Part shown: positions 33,954 to 42,660 of the stretch, one piece after another
How the letters are laid out: the number at the start of each line of letters is the position of its first letter
How positions within the stretch are numbered: the first letter of the stretch is position 1
From: Bacillota bacterium
Lineage (GTDB): Bacteria; Bacillota; Bacilli; Desulfuribacillales; Desulfuribacillaceae
Assembly: GCA_023388635.1 (NCBI GenBank)
Contig: JAEWFW010000007.1
Location: 1 to 54,297 of the forward strand
Direction: 5' to 3'
DNA length: 54,297 nucleotides
Program-made: the position numbers and the translations under genes
Notes under the pieces: generated by a model
The model's database searches: none
Seen by the model: only the letters and a program-made list of their open reading frames with translations
What the model was told of the DNA's origin: nothing

Positions 33954-35966
33954 TTAATTCTTGATTACATATTCCATCGTTTCCACTATACTTCTGAATT
34001 CCTTGGCTTTTTCCTTGGATATTTTCCCCTTTTCAAAAACGTTCTGGATACAATCTTTCTCTATTTGAAATCCAACCAGTGCTGCCCGTTCAAAGGCTTG
34101 TAAATTATGCTCATGAAATGGATTCAACCTGTCTTGGAATCCAACTGTCAACCTTCTTAAAAGCCGTGCGTATTTTTGGGCGAAATATTGTATTTGCACA
34201 GCATCCATCCCTTCATTACATGGAAGGGCGAATAGTCGCTGTAAAACAAAGTTAATTGCCTCTGTCCGTACCGTCCGAATGAGTTTGCGAGTTTCCTGAC
34301 CAGAAAGCTTCACCGGTCTCACCGGTCGGATTCGAGGAAGTTGCTTTACCTCAAGGCGTATACGCTCCCGCTCTACCTTGATGACACGACACTCATCTTT
34401 ATCTTGAACGCTATGCAGCAAAATTGTACATGATTTCTCGACAGCGCGAAGGGCAGATCGTTGGTCAATCATGCCATTATCCGCGACTTGACTCCAATAC
34501 TCTTTTTCCCATGACAAAATCATCAAGATTAGATCTACATCAGTATAAGTTCCGCTCTTCTTATATATTTTTTTACGGTAGTATGCGATCCTACTTCCAT
34601 ATTCATTGATTACATAATCAAACGAAACTTTATCATCTTCAAGGGCTGCCTGATTTTTTAATTCCGTCAAAGCATCATTAAGAATGTCAATGTATATTAG
34701 GTCATCCTCATCCTCAGATTTCTTTTCCGTTCTCAGCAAAAGTGGCAATAGAAAGTTTGCCATTAGCAGTGTAAGTAAAATCACACAACTTGCCAAAAAC
34801 AAGATGAGACTGCGCCCAGGAAAAGGCTGCCCATTAACCAAAACCAAGGGAATAGACATTGCTGTCGCTAACGTTACTGTACCCTTTACACCCGCAACCG
34901 ATACGATCATAGCCGTCTTGGTCCTCGATAGACTTGCCTGTTCGCTGTATACATGCTTAGGTTTAATCGTTAAGATTGACCACACAAAACGCAGCACGGC
35001 AAGCAGTATCGTAAGAACCACAGCCACCGGCAGTATGTACCACAAGTCCATTTCGGAATCAGTCAAGATTGTACTGATGATAGCCGGAAGTTGGGTACCC
35101 AGTAAAAGAAATACCAAGCCATTGAGCGTAAATGATAGTACCGACCAAGTATTATTGGAGAGAGAAAAAAGTTTAATACTATCGGGATTGAGCCTACGTG
35201 CATTAAAAGAGTGAGTAATGCCCGATGTTACAACTGCAAGGATACCACTTACGCCAAAAACCTCAGATACAAGGTAGATAGCAAATGGGGTAAGTACTTC
35301 AATCAATAAATGAAGCACATCATTTTCCATCCCCAGCTTACGCATCCAGCGAACCAAAAAATATTTGCCTAAAGTAAATACTAGCCCAACCATCACGCCA
35401 CCTAAAGCAATAAATAGAAAACTAAATCCTGCATTAACGATGGAAAAAGTCCCCGTAATAACCGCTGCGATGGCAAATTGGAAAGAGACGATACCAGAAG
35501 CATCGTTGATAAGTGCCTCCCCTTCCAAGATACCCAACAATTTTTCAGGAATCTTCACGCGCTCACTGAGCGAAGAAACTGCCACGGCATCGGTTGGGGC
35601 AAGGGCTGCCGCCAGAGCGAACGCTGCCGCTAACGAGATAGATGGAACCAGCAAGTTCACACTAAATCCAACTACCAAAACCGTAAGGAAAACCAATCCG
35701 ATCGCAATCATCAGGATCGGCTTTTTATTTGTCCAAAGGATTCTCTTGTCGATCATTTTGCCGTCATAAAAGAGTAACGGCGCGATAAATAGAACAAAAA
35801 ACAACTCAGGCTCAAGCAAATGTTCAAGATGCCACGGCAAAAAAACTGTCAGCATACCTAACAACACCTGAATGATGGGAACAGAAATGACCGGAAACAG
35901 TTTATTAATCAAGTTGGAAGCGACCACTAACATAAGCAGGAATATAATAAATAAAAACTCTGACAC
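33954..35966 (-). CDS. Cation/proton antiporter, CPA1 (NhaP/NhaG type)
   Basis: This protein of about 670 residues has 12 to 13 membrane segments in the first 420 residues, then a charged cytoplasmic tail of about 250 residues (FDYVINEYGSRIAYYRKKIY and onwards). ALAAALAPTDAVAVSSLSER and LEGEALINDASGIVSFQFAI are the CPA1 signature with the ion-coupling ND pair. It should exchange Na+ or K+ for H+ across the membrane and help with pH and salt balance. GTG 35966 is preferred over GTG 35978 because AAAGGTGG lies eight bases upstream of it. Confidence 0.9.
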   Translation of the reverse strand: MSEFLFIIFLLMLVVASNLINKLFPVISVPIIQVLLGMLTVFLPWHLEHLLEPELFFVLFIAPLLFYDGKMIDKRILWTNKKPILMIAIGLVFLTVLVVGFSVNLLVPSISLAAAFALAAALAPTDAVAVSSLSERVKIPEKLLGILEGEALINDASGIVSFQFAIAAVITGTFSIVNAGFSFLFIALGGVMVGLVFTLGKYFLVRWMRKLGMENDVLHLLIEVLTPFAIYLVSEVFGVSGILAVVTSGITHSFNARRLNPDSIKLFSLSNNTWSVLSFTLNGLVFLLLGTQLPAIISTILTDSEMDLWYILPVAVVLTILLAVLRFVWSILTIKPKHVYSEQASLSRTKTAMIVSVAGVKGTVTLATAMSIPLVLVNGQPFPGRSLILFLASCVILLTLLMANFLLPLLLRTEKKSEDEDDLIYIDILNDALTELKNQAALEDDKVSFDYVINEYGSRIAYYRKKIYKKSGTYTDVDLILMILSWEKEYWSQVADNGMIDQRSALRAVEKSCTILLHSVQDKDECRVIKVERERIRLEVKQLPRIRPVRPVKLSGQETRKLIRTVRTEAINFVLQRLFALPCNEGMDAVQIQYFAQKYARLLRRLTVGFQDRLNPFHEHNLQAFERAALVGFQIEKDCIQNVFEKGKISKEKAKEFRSIVETMEYVIKN

Positions 35967-36201
35967 TTCACATACCACCTTTGTTTGCTAAGAGTATTCT
36001 GAATCTGGTGTATATACATTCCATATCCAAAAAAGGTGTAAAAAATAAAGGGGCAATCAACTCCGTCAGCTTAATAACCACGTTTGTCTTGCATGTTTTT
36101 ACCTCTTTGAGATTTATTTCTTATTGTACAGATACCTTTCTAAAATACCAAGAATTTTATTACAGATGCCAGAAATATTTTTATTAAGTGATTTATACAA
36201 A

Positions 36202-36236
36202 AAGACATATCCTCCCATTAGGGGAAAATACGTCTT
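36202..36236 (-). terminator. Terminator of the beta-lactamase-fold gene
   Basis: AAGACATAT and ATACGTCTT arms with an inner CC..GGGG stem. The minus strand continues TTTTTGTATAAAT. Two similar hairpins lie at 37765 and 38383. Confidence 0.75.
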
Positions 36237-36254
36237 CGGAGAATAAGGCATATA

Positions 36255-37679
36255 TCAGTGAGTGTATATAAACCATGTAATACTTGCTGTTAATAATACC
36301 GACGAAATCAAAGCTGTAAGAATACTATAGGTTTGCCAAATAAATATTGTTGACCAATCAAGGGCATAACACATTATACACAGGGCAATCGTAGCAGTCA
36401 GCAAAAGAACTGTTACGATTATTCTCTTTTTTGTCATTGGATGCCGCTCATTTGTTTTTCTTCTGCGTATTCCTAAGAGAAACAACAAAACGGACAATAG
36501 GCAAAGAATAATTGTAGCAGACGACAAAATGATGTCCAAAAGCTGCGTGTCGCCTATTTCATATGACTGTGTTAGGTTACCGTCTAATATATCTTTAACT
36601 TTTAGTACCAGGCTACCATTGGTATTTGTACCATTGGTCAGCAAGCAGATTGCTGTTCGTTCATTTGGCAGTAAGGCCGCTTCCGTTTTAAAATTGGGAT
36701 TAACCCCAGAGTGCTCTATAGTCGTTTGGTCGGCGTTTACAGACCAGCCCGCCGCATAATACCTTTCATTGGCAGCCGGAACAGACATATCACCCTGATG
36801 TGATTTTTCAATAACCGAATGGAATATTTCGGGTATGTCTTGCGCAATACCCATCTGTATGCCCATCCAACGTGCCATATCTTTCGTACAAGAAATGATG
36901 TAGCCTGCGGGTTTATTCCCGGCATAATCCGGTGCGTTATATGGAGTTGTCATAAAAAAGGAAGAACGGTAGCCTTGTGCCAACTGACCGGTGGCTTGAG
37001 CATCTTCTTTATAAACATACGTCTGGTGAAGACCTAAAGGTTGAAATACTTGTTCTCTCATAAAGTCTTCATAGGTTTGTCCCGACACAATCTCAATAAC
37101 CAAACCTAATACATCATAATTAATCGTTCCATATTTATACTGTTCACCAGGAGAGAACGCCAATTCAGCATCTACCAGCATTTCCACAGTCTTTTTCAGC
37201 AAATCCGGTGTATCGCCTTGTGGAATATTTTGAGTATGCCTGCTATTTGTCAGACCGCTGGTATGGTGAAGAAAGTTATTGAGTGTAAGGATTTGCATAT
37301 CAACAGGTTTCCCTTGATACTTTAACGTAAACCAAGGTAAATATTTTTGAACAGTGTCAGTCATAGACAACAGCCCTTGTTCTTCCAACAGCAGAATACC
37401 CAAGCCAGTAAAAGCTTTACTGACCGAAGCCAACTCATATAGTGTATTTTCACTTGCAGCCAACTCTTTTTCACGGTCTGCATACCCGGAAGAAAAATAG
37501 AACACTTCATCATCAGCAAGTATTGAAATTGACATTCCCGGCACACCTGATATACGGCAAGCATCATCCAGCAATCCTTGTATTGCCGTAGATTGCACAT
37601 CTGATAACGCATAACTTTGTGTGGCAGATTCCCAGAATAATATAAGTACCGTTAATACAAAAACAATAATCTTTTTCAT
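36255..37679 (-). CDS. Membrane-anchored serine hydrolase of the beta-lactamase/PBP4* fold
   Basis: This 474-residue exported protein has a signal peptide (MKKIIVFVLTVLILFWESAT). The class C beta-lactamase-like domain spans about residues 30-340 with SxxK in LYELASVSKAFTGL, the YxN-like motif in YKYGTINYDVLGL and the HSG-type third motif in TIEHSGVNPNFK. Three membrane helices at the C-terminus (about 375-474) anchor it. Such proteins are usually D-alanyl hydrolases, esterases or peptidases and not drug-resistance enzymes. ATG 37679 with GGAGAA is chosen over the far upstream open frame. Confidence 0.88.
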   Translation of the reverse strand: MKKIIVFVLTVLILFWESATQSYALSDVQSTAIQGLLDDACRISGVPGMSISILADDEVFYFSSGYADREKELAASENTLYELASVSKAFTGLGILLLEEQGLLSMTDTVQKYLPWFTLKYQGKPVDMQILTLNNFLHHTSGLTNSRHTQNIPQGDTPDLLKKTVEMLVDAELAFSPGEQYKYGTINYDVLGLVIEIVSGQTYEDFMREQVFQPLGLHQTYVYKEDAQATGQLAQGYRSSFFMTTPYNAPDYAGNKPAGYIISCTKDMARWMGIQMGIAQDIPEIFHSVIEKSHQGDMSVPAANERYYAAGWSVNADQTTIEHSGVNPNFKTEAALLPNERTAICLLTNGTNTNGSLVLKVKDILDGNLTQSYEIGDTQLLDIILSSATIILCLLSVLLFLLGIRRRKTNERHPMTKKRIIVTVLLLTATIALCIMCYALDWSTIFIWQTYSILTALISSVLLTASITWFIYTH

Positions 37680-37764
37680 AAATTCTCCATTTAAAAAAAT
37701 TATGCAAAGATAGTAAAAATAAACTACAGTTGCATCCATAATATCATAGTTTTTTATATAGAAA

Positions 37765-37803
37765 AAGACATAGCCCCTCCCCTTAGCGGAGAAACTACGT
37801 CTT
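37765..37803 (-). terminator. Terminator of the VOC gene
   Basis: AAGACATAG and CTACGTCTT arms with an inner CCCC/CGGAG stem. The minus strand continues TTTTTCTATATA. It is related in sequence to the hairpin at 36202. Confidence 0.75.
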
Positions 37804-37870
37804 ATTTTGGAGTAATAGTAGAAAAAAGATTTTCTAACCAGCGAGTATAATCGAACCAGCAAATTGGAAT

Positions 37871-38296
37871 TTATCGGTCTGTTTGTTTCGTCATCAATCC
37901 CCATCGAAAGCCAAATTTGTCAATAAATACAACCATACAAGAACTATATGTCGTGCTCTGCATCTGATAAATTGTCTCACTGTCTTCCCGTAAAACTTCA
38001 TATGCCTGTTCTACTTCGCCCTTTGTATCGAATGTGACAGTCAGAGAAAGAGCCGTACTTTTTACCAAATTAACATCCATATTATCACACATCATAATCC
38101 TTTGGTCACCAAAAAGAAGCTCTGCATGATATATGTAGTTTTCTTGTTCCGGTGTTAATTTTTTATCCCAATCAGACTTATTAGCCTCAGAATATCGTAA
38201 TAAACAACCAACCTTTGCATCAAAAGCCTTTTGGTACAGTCCGATTGCTTCTTCACAACGACCAGCAAAATTAAAATTCGGTGTAATTATAGCCAT
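37871..38296 (-). CDS. VOC-family protein (PhnB/3-dmu-like)
   Basis: This 141-residue single-domain VOC protein starts MAIITPNFNFAGRCEEAIGL and YQKAFDAKVGCLLRYSE and ends KFGFRWGLMTKQTDR. The PF06983-type group includes PhnB and demethylubiquinone-methyltransferase-like proteins, usually of unknown substrate. A conserved acidic/His pattern (IYHAELLFGDQRIMMCDN) fits metal-dependent members. ATG 38296 with AAAGGTCG is chosen since the longer open frame upstream runs into the tRNA-Leu gene. Confidence 0.85.
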   Translation of the reverse strand: MAIITPNFNFAGRCEEAIGLYQKAFDAKVGCLLRYSEANKSDWDKKLTPEQENYIYHAELLFGDQRIMMCDNMDVNLVKSTALSLTVTFDTKGEVEQAYEVLREDSETIYQMQSTTYSSCMVVFIDKFGFRWGLMTKQTDR

Positions 38297-38382
38297 CTTA
38301 TCGACCTTTCTTTTCTTCATTAAATTCCTGTTTATCTGTGTGATATACTCCGAATTAATAATACCACACTTTTCCGCATAAA

Positions 38383-38418
38383 AAAGCATAGCTTCCCCTT
38401 GGCGGGAAGCTATGCTTT
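38383..38418 (-). terminator. Terminator of the tRNA/rnpB cluster
   Basis: AAAGCATAGCTTCCC pairs with GGGAAGCTATGCTTT just after the tRNA-Leu 3' end. The minus strand continues TTTTATGCGG. Confidence 0.85.
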
Positions 38419-38421
38419 CTC

Positions 38422-38507
38422 TGGTGCAGGAGATGGGATTTGAACCCACACGTCAATACTGACACACGCCCCTCAAGCGTGCGTGTCTGCCATTCCACCA
38501 CTCCTGC
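38422..38507 (-). tRNA. tRNA-Leu (anticodon GAG)
   Basis: Acceptor GCAGGAG pairs with CTCCTGC, discriminator A and encoded CCA. The anticodon stem CACGC/GCGTG closes the loop TTGAGGG, giving GAG (38472-38474) with G37. There is a long class II variable arm, and the T-loop GGTTCAAATCC is intact. Confidence 0.93.
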
Positions 38508-38516
38508 AATTAATAA

Positions 38517-38592
38517 TGGTGGTTCGGGACGGAATCGAACCGCCGACACGTAGATTTTCAGTCTACTGCTCTACCGACTGAGCTACCGAACC
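38517..38592 (-). tRNA. tRNA-Phe (anticodon GAA)
   Basis: Acceptor GGTTCGG pairs with CCGAACC, followed by ACCA. The anticodon stem GTAGA/TCTAC has the loop CTGAAAA. The D-loop AGCTCAGTCGGTAGAGC and T-loop GGTTCGATTCC are canonical. Confidence 0.95.
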
Positions 38593-38599
38593 ACATCAT

Positions 38600-38987
38600 A
38601 CAAGTATTGCTGTAAGCCACGTTCTGTTCCCTTATTAAAAGGGTAGCAGCCATCTGTCTATCGAAGCATTGCTGTCGCAGATACGCTTCGATCCGTTCAT
38701 CGGTTCATTTCCCTTTGAACAGTTCCCTTACCATAATTTAGGTTTCTCACAAGTGGGGTTTACCTCGTTCCACTCTCTCTGTCGCCAGAAAGACTTCGTC
38801 ACTGTGGCACTTTCAGGCTATTTTGAACTCAGGGAGTCCATTTCACCGCCGTCAGTATTGTCCATACTGCCCTGACTTATGAATTCGTCAGGCACCCGAA
38901 CTCTGGGCATCGCAGCCCAGGTGAGCGTGGACTTTCCTCAACGCATTATGCTTTCGCATATGCCCTGCGACTGCCCACAATACTTGT
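38600..38987 (-). ncRNA. rnpB: RNase P RNA
   Basis: The outer helix ACAAGTATTG/CAATACTTGT closes a 388-base RNA. Conserved blocks in order are GGCAGTCGC, GAGGAAAGTCCACGCTC (38919-38936), AGTGCCACAGTGACGAAG, GGAACGAGGTAAACCCC, GACAGATGGCTGCTACC and AACAGAACGTGGCTTAC. The AGTCGC after the first helix resembles the ancestral (type A) architecture and not the Bacillus type B form. It removes 5' leaders from tRNAs and lies between tRNA genes it would process. Confidence 0.93.
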
Positions 38988-38997
38988 ATAGATCGCT

Positions 38998-39090
38998 TGG
39001 CGGAGTGTGAGAGATTCGAACTCTCGATACGGTATAAGCCGTATACTCGCTTAGCAGGCGAGCGCCTTCAGCCTACTCGGCCAACACTCC
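38998..39090 (-). tRNA. tRNA-Ser (anticodon GCU)
   Basis: Acceptor GGAGTGT pairs with ACACTCC, discriminator G and encoded CCA. The loop CTGCTAA gives anticodon GCT, flanked by GCTCGC/GCGAG(T), and a long variable arm (TATACGG/CCGTATA) is typical of tRNA-Ser. Confidence 0.93.
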
Positions 39091-39132
39091 ATCAAGTAGT
39101 TTAATTGCGACAAATATCATTGTAACATATGC

Positions 39133-39780
39133 TTATCCCTGACGCAAGAACTTTCTTAAATGCGGATTGCGGATGCGCTCGCGGAAAAGCGTTGTTTCAT
39201 GTCCATGACCCGGATAAACGTTCATATCATGTGGCAAGTCCCATATTTTTTTACGGAACGACTGCATCAATACGTCCCTGTCTCCGCCCGCTAAATCGGT
39301 ACGACCAACGGAACCGTGGAATAATGTATCACCGCTGACTAAAGTCTCTGTCTCTGCACAATAGAAACAGACCCCACCTGGTGAATGCCCTGGTGTATGC
39401 AGAACTTCAAATTTTGCACCGCCGAACTCAATAATTTGTCCATCCTCAAGAATCTGATCAGCCGGTTGGAAACTGTAATCATAGCCCATATACGGTGACA
39501 AATTTAATTCTGCACTCGTCAACATATCTTTATCAGCACTGTGCACGCAAACCGGTGCATCTATCTCTTTTCTAAGTGCATCAATTCCCATAATATGGTC
39601 GAAATGACCGTGTGTCAATAAAATATACTTCACGTTCAATTCGTTTTCACGGATGTAATCCATAATCAATGATACATCCTCAGAGCCTGGATCGATCACA
39701 ACTGCTTCCTTACTATCCTTAGGATGCATGATATAAGTATTGACCAACATTTCTCCTAAAACCAGTTTATGAACTTGCAT
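39133..39780 (-). CDS. MBL-fold metallo-hydrolase (GloB-like)
   Basis: This 215-residue metallo-beta-lactamase-fold hydrolase has the metal site TLLTHGHFDHIMG (His57, His59, Asp61, His62) preceded by VVIDPGSED. Further ligands are in VLHTPGHSPGGVCFYC, LVSGDTLFHGSVGRTDLAGG and NVYPGHGHETTLFRE. It belongs to the small GloB-like group found downstream of relA in Bacillota and probably hydrolyses a thioester or similar small substrate. ATG 39780 follows AAGGGG. It is 35 bases downstream of relA. The usual intervening dtd gene is absent. Confidence 0.9.
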   Translation of the reverse strand: MQVHKLVLGEMLVNTYIMHPKDSKEAVVIDPGSEDVSLIMDYIRENELNVKYILLTHGHFDHIMGIDALRKEIDAPVCVHSADKDMLTSAELNLSPYMGYDYSFQPADQILEDGQIIEFGGAKFEVLHTPGHSPGGVCFYCAETETLVSGDTLFHGSVGRTDLAGGDRDVLMQSFRKKIWDLPHDMNVYPGHGHETTLFRERIRNPHLRKFLRQG

Positions 39781-39815
39781 ATCTCATACCCCTTTTCAAA
39801 ATTTTTTACTATTTA

Positions 39816-41978
39816 TCATTGCATGACTCTTCGCACAGTGTATACATCACGCACTTTTTTGATTCTTTCCACCGCTACACGCAGATGTTCAACATTGCGT
39901 ATTGAAAGGGTCAAATGCATAATCGCACGTTTTTGGTGATCCGCTTTACCGGAAGCTGCGTTAATATCTGTCTTCGTCTCCATCACTGACTGCATTACCT
40001 CATTGAGAATCATCGGACGATCTAAGCCGACAATTTCCAAGTCAACAGTATAAGATGTGTCGGTATTCGATTCCCACTCGACTTCGATCAAGCGTTCTTT
40101 CCCCTCTTCATTCAATACATTGGGACAATCGGTGCGGTGAACCGATACACCTCTACCCTTCGTAACATAACCGACGATCTCATCACCGGGAACAGGGCTA
40201 CAACATTTGGAAAACCGAACGAGTAAATTATCGACACCTTTGACCCGCACACCGTTGACCGGCTTAGTGCGCTTTTTCACCAACGATTTATTGGTATCAA
40301 GGATGGCGGACATTTTCACTTCTTTTGCCTGCTCTTGTCTTTGTTTTTCCGTCAGACGCATCGCTGCCTGTTGGGCACTCATCCCATTGTAACCGATGGA
40401 AGCAAAAAGATCCTGATCGTTCGTAAAATTAAAACGCTTGATGATCTCCGCCAACTGTTGATTAGTCATAAATTCTGCCGGTTCGAAACCGAGTTTCTTA
40501 ATTTCTTTCTCTAACAGTTCTTTACCCTTTTGAATGTTTTCTTCTCGCTTCTGCTTTTTAAACCATTGGCGAATTTTCGCCTTTGCCGGGCTGGAATGAG
40601 CGATTTTCAACCAATCGCGGCTAGGTCCAAAGCTCTGCTTCGATGTGAGGATTTCTATGATGTCGCCCATTTGTAATTTATAATCTAAAGGAACGATTTT
40701 GCCATTGACCTTCGCCCCGACGGTAGAATTGCCGACATCTGTATGCACGCGATAGGCAAAATCAATCGGCACGGAACCGGCAGGCAACTCAAACACGTCG
40801 CCCTTCGGTGTGAAAACAAACACGTCGTCTGTATAGAGATCCATTTTCACGTTTTCCACGAATTCGTTGGCATCATTTAAATCCTGTTGCAAGTCGAGCA
40901 GTTCTCTAAACCACGATAGTTTTTGTTCTATGTTGGTTGCCTGAACTTTCTTGTTCTCTTTGTATGCCCAGTGGGCGGCAATCCCAAATTCCGCCGTCTG
41001 ATGCATCTCCCATGTACGGATTTGGATTTCAAACGGCTTGCCTTGCGGTCCGATGACGGTTGTATGCAACGATTGATACATATTGACTTTAGGCATCGCT
41101 ATGAAATCCTTGAACCGCCCAGGCATTGGCTTCCAAATTGTATGCACAACACCCAATACGGCGTAGCAATCTTTAATGCTATCGACGAGCACACGTACGG
41201 CAAGCAAATCGTAAATTTCATCGAATTGCTTATTTTGTGTGACCATCTTCCGGTGAATACTGTAAATATGTTTTGGTCTACCCGATATATCGGCTTGAAT
41301 CTCCATCTGCTCTAAACGCAGCTCAATTTCACTTTTGATCGTTTCGATGAATTTCTCGCGATCTTCGCGCTTTTGTGTCATTAAGTTGACGACTTTATAA
41401 TATTGGCTGGGTTCCAAATAACGAAAAGCGATGTCCTCCAACTCCCACTTAATCGCGGAAATTCCCAAACGATGCGCGAGCGGTGCAAAAATTTCCATCG
41501 TTTCCATGGCGATGCGCTTTTGCTTTTCCGGAGGTAACGGCTTTAACGTACGGATATTGTTCAAACGGTCTGCCAATTTAATCAGCAATACGCGAATGTC
41601 TTTAGCCATTGCCAGAAACATCTTCCGTAAGTTTTCTGCCTGCTGTTCCTCTTTGGAACGAAATTTGATCTTCGATAATTTTGTAACGCTATCAACCAAT
41701 TGGGCGACTTCCTTGCCGAATTGATTCTCTATTTCCTCTAACGCAATCGGTGTGTCTTCTACAACATCATGAAGCAGAGCTGCCATCACTGCGACAGCAT
41801 CCAATTTTAATTCTGCGACGATAATCGCCACTGCCACAGGGTGCACAATATAGTCTTCGCCTGAAATGCGCTTTTGCCCCAGATGAGCTTCCTGTGCCAA
41901 ATCGAAAGCAGATTTAATTTTTGCAATATCATCCGCAGAATAATCTTTTAATTTGTCCAATAATATTTGGAAGTCCAT
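39816..41978 (-). CDS. relA: Bifunctional (p)ppGpp synthetase/hydrolase
   Basis: This 720-residue Rel protein has the hydrolase HD domain first (HPVAVAIIVAEL, AALLHDVVED at about 68-75). The synthetase domain at about 200-340 contains KPMPGRFKDFIAMPKVNMYQ, SLHTTVIGP and EIQIRTWEMHQTAEFGIAAH. The TGS domain at about 390-450 begins FVFTPKGDVFELPAGSVPID. A zinc-finger-like helical region with CCSPVPGDEI follows, and the protein ends in an ACT domain. It sets stringent-response alarmone levels on starved ribosomes. It lies downstream of apt with a strong hairpin in the 150-base gap. Confidence 0.96.
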   Translation of the reverse strand: MDFQILLDKLKDYSADDIAKIKSAFDLAQEAHLGQKRISGEDYIVHPVAVAIIVAELKLDAVAVMAALLHDVVEDTPIALEEIENQFGKEVAQLVDSVTKLSKIKFRSKEEQQAENLRKMFLAMAKDIRVLLIKLADRLNNIRTLKPLPPEKQKRIAMETMEIFAPLAHRLGISAIKWELEDIAFRYLEPSQYYKVVNLMTQKREDREKFIETIKSEIELRLEQMEIQADISGRPKHIYSIHRKMVTQNKQFDEIYDLLAVRVLVDSIKDCYAVLGVVHTIWKPMPGRFKDFIAMPKVNMYQSLHTTVIGPQGKPFEIQIRTWEMHQTAEFGIAAHWAYKENKKVQATNIEQKLSWFRELLDLQQDLNDANEFVENVKMDLYTDDVFVFTPKGDVFELPAGSVPIDFAYRVHTDVGNSTVGAKVNGKIVPLDYKLQMGDIIEILTSKQSFGPSRDWLKIAHSSPAKAKIRQWFKKQKREENIQKGKELLEKEIKKLGFEPAEFMTNQQLAEIIKRFNFTNDQDLFASIGYNGMSAQQAAMRLTEKQRQEQAKEVKMSAILDTNKSLVKKRTKPVNGVRVKGVDNLLVRFSKCCSPVPGDEIVGYVTKGRGVSVHRTDCPNVLNEEGKERLIEVEWESNTDTSYTVDLEIVGLDRPMILNEVMQSVMETKTDINAASGKADHQKRAIMHLTLSIRNVEHLRVAVERIKKVRDVYTVRRVMQ

Positions 41979-42009
41979 ACCGATTCACCTTGTCTGATTA
42001 GAATTACTT

Positions 42010-42055
42010 ACTTGGCGTTGATTCCTGCCTAAAGAGAAGGAAGCTTACGCCAAGT
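42010..42055. other. Long hairpin between apt and relA
   Basis: CTTGGCGT (42011-42018) pairs with ACGCCAAG (42046-42053), with an inner TTCCT/AGGAA stem. There is no T run on the minus strand, so it may be an RNA processing or attenuation element and not a simple terminator. Confidence 0.5.
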
Positions 42056-42128
42056 TAGTCAGGTTAAAATAATATTGTATCAGGTTATGATGTATATGAA
42101 AAGTGATTAGGTGCTACTCTCGCCAGAC

Positions 42129-42641
42129 CTAGTACTTCAAGATACTGAATACATCATACTCATTAATGCGCTGAATCCCTTCCAAATATGTCAATTCGAT
42201 TAAAAAGCATATGCCGACAACTTGACCGCCTAATTTCTCAACTAGCTTTGCCGATGCTTCTACAGTGCCGCCTGTTGCCAATAAATCATCACATATGACA
42301 ACTTTCTGCCCCGGCAAGATGGCATCTTTATGGACTTCCAGAATATCTGTACCATACTCTAAGCTGTACTCGATGCTTTCTGTTTCTGCCGGCAACTTTC
42401 CGGGCTTTCTGACAGGTACAAAGCCAATCCCCAGATGATACGCCAAAGGAGCGCCAAACAAAAATCCCCGCGATTCCGGTCCTAGAATAATATCTGGCTG
42501 CTTGTCTTCGCAGTATGCGGCAAACTGACCTATTGTATACTTCAATGCCGGACCGTCCTTCATCAGCGTCGTGACATCCTTGAAACGTACACCGGCTTTC
42601 GGATAATCCGGTATAATGCGAATTTTGTCTTTTAAATCCAT
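42129..42641 (-). CDS. apt: Adenine phosphoribosyltransferase
   Basis: This 170-residue type I PRTase starts MDLKDKIRIIPDYPKAGVRF and has the family blocks GPESRGFLFGAPLAYHLGIG (flexible region and adenine contacts) and the PRPP-binding loop VVICDDLLATGGTVEAS. It converts adenine and PRPP to AMP. The GAGG site precedes ATG 42641, 19 bases after the recJ stop, so it is cotranscribed with recJ and probably relA, as in many Bacillota. Confidence 0.96.
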   Translation of the reverse strand: MDLKDKIRIIPDYPKAGVRFKDVTTLMKDGPALKYTIGQFAAYCEDKQPDIILGPESRGFLFGAPLAYHLGIGFVPVRKPGKLPAETESIEYSLEYGTDILEVHKDAILPGQKVVICDDLLATGGTVEASAKLVEKLGGQVVGICFLIELTYLEGIQRINEYDVFSILKY

Positions 42642-42660
42642 GTGAGGATTCCTCCAATTA

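Noticed and set aside
34684..35214. 176-codon plus-strand frame
   Set aside because: It is antisense to the CPA1 antiporter and low-complexity Ser/Arg-rich without a ribosome site.
36255..37679. Beta-lactamase resistance gene
   Set aside because: The motifs fit the PBP4*/esterase group with C-terminal membrane helices; nothing points to drug hydrolysis.
42328..42657. 109-codon minus-strand frame overlapping apt
   Set aside because: It is an alternative frame inside apt, rich in Arg and Gly, with no family resemblance.
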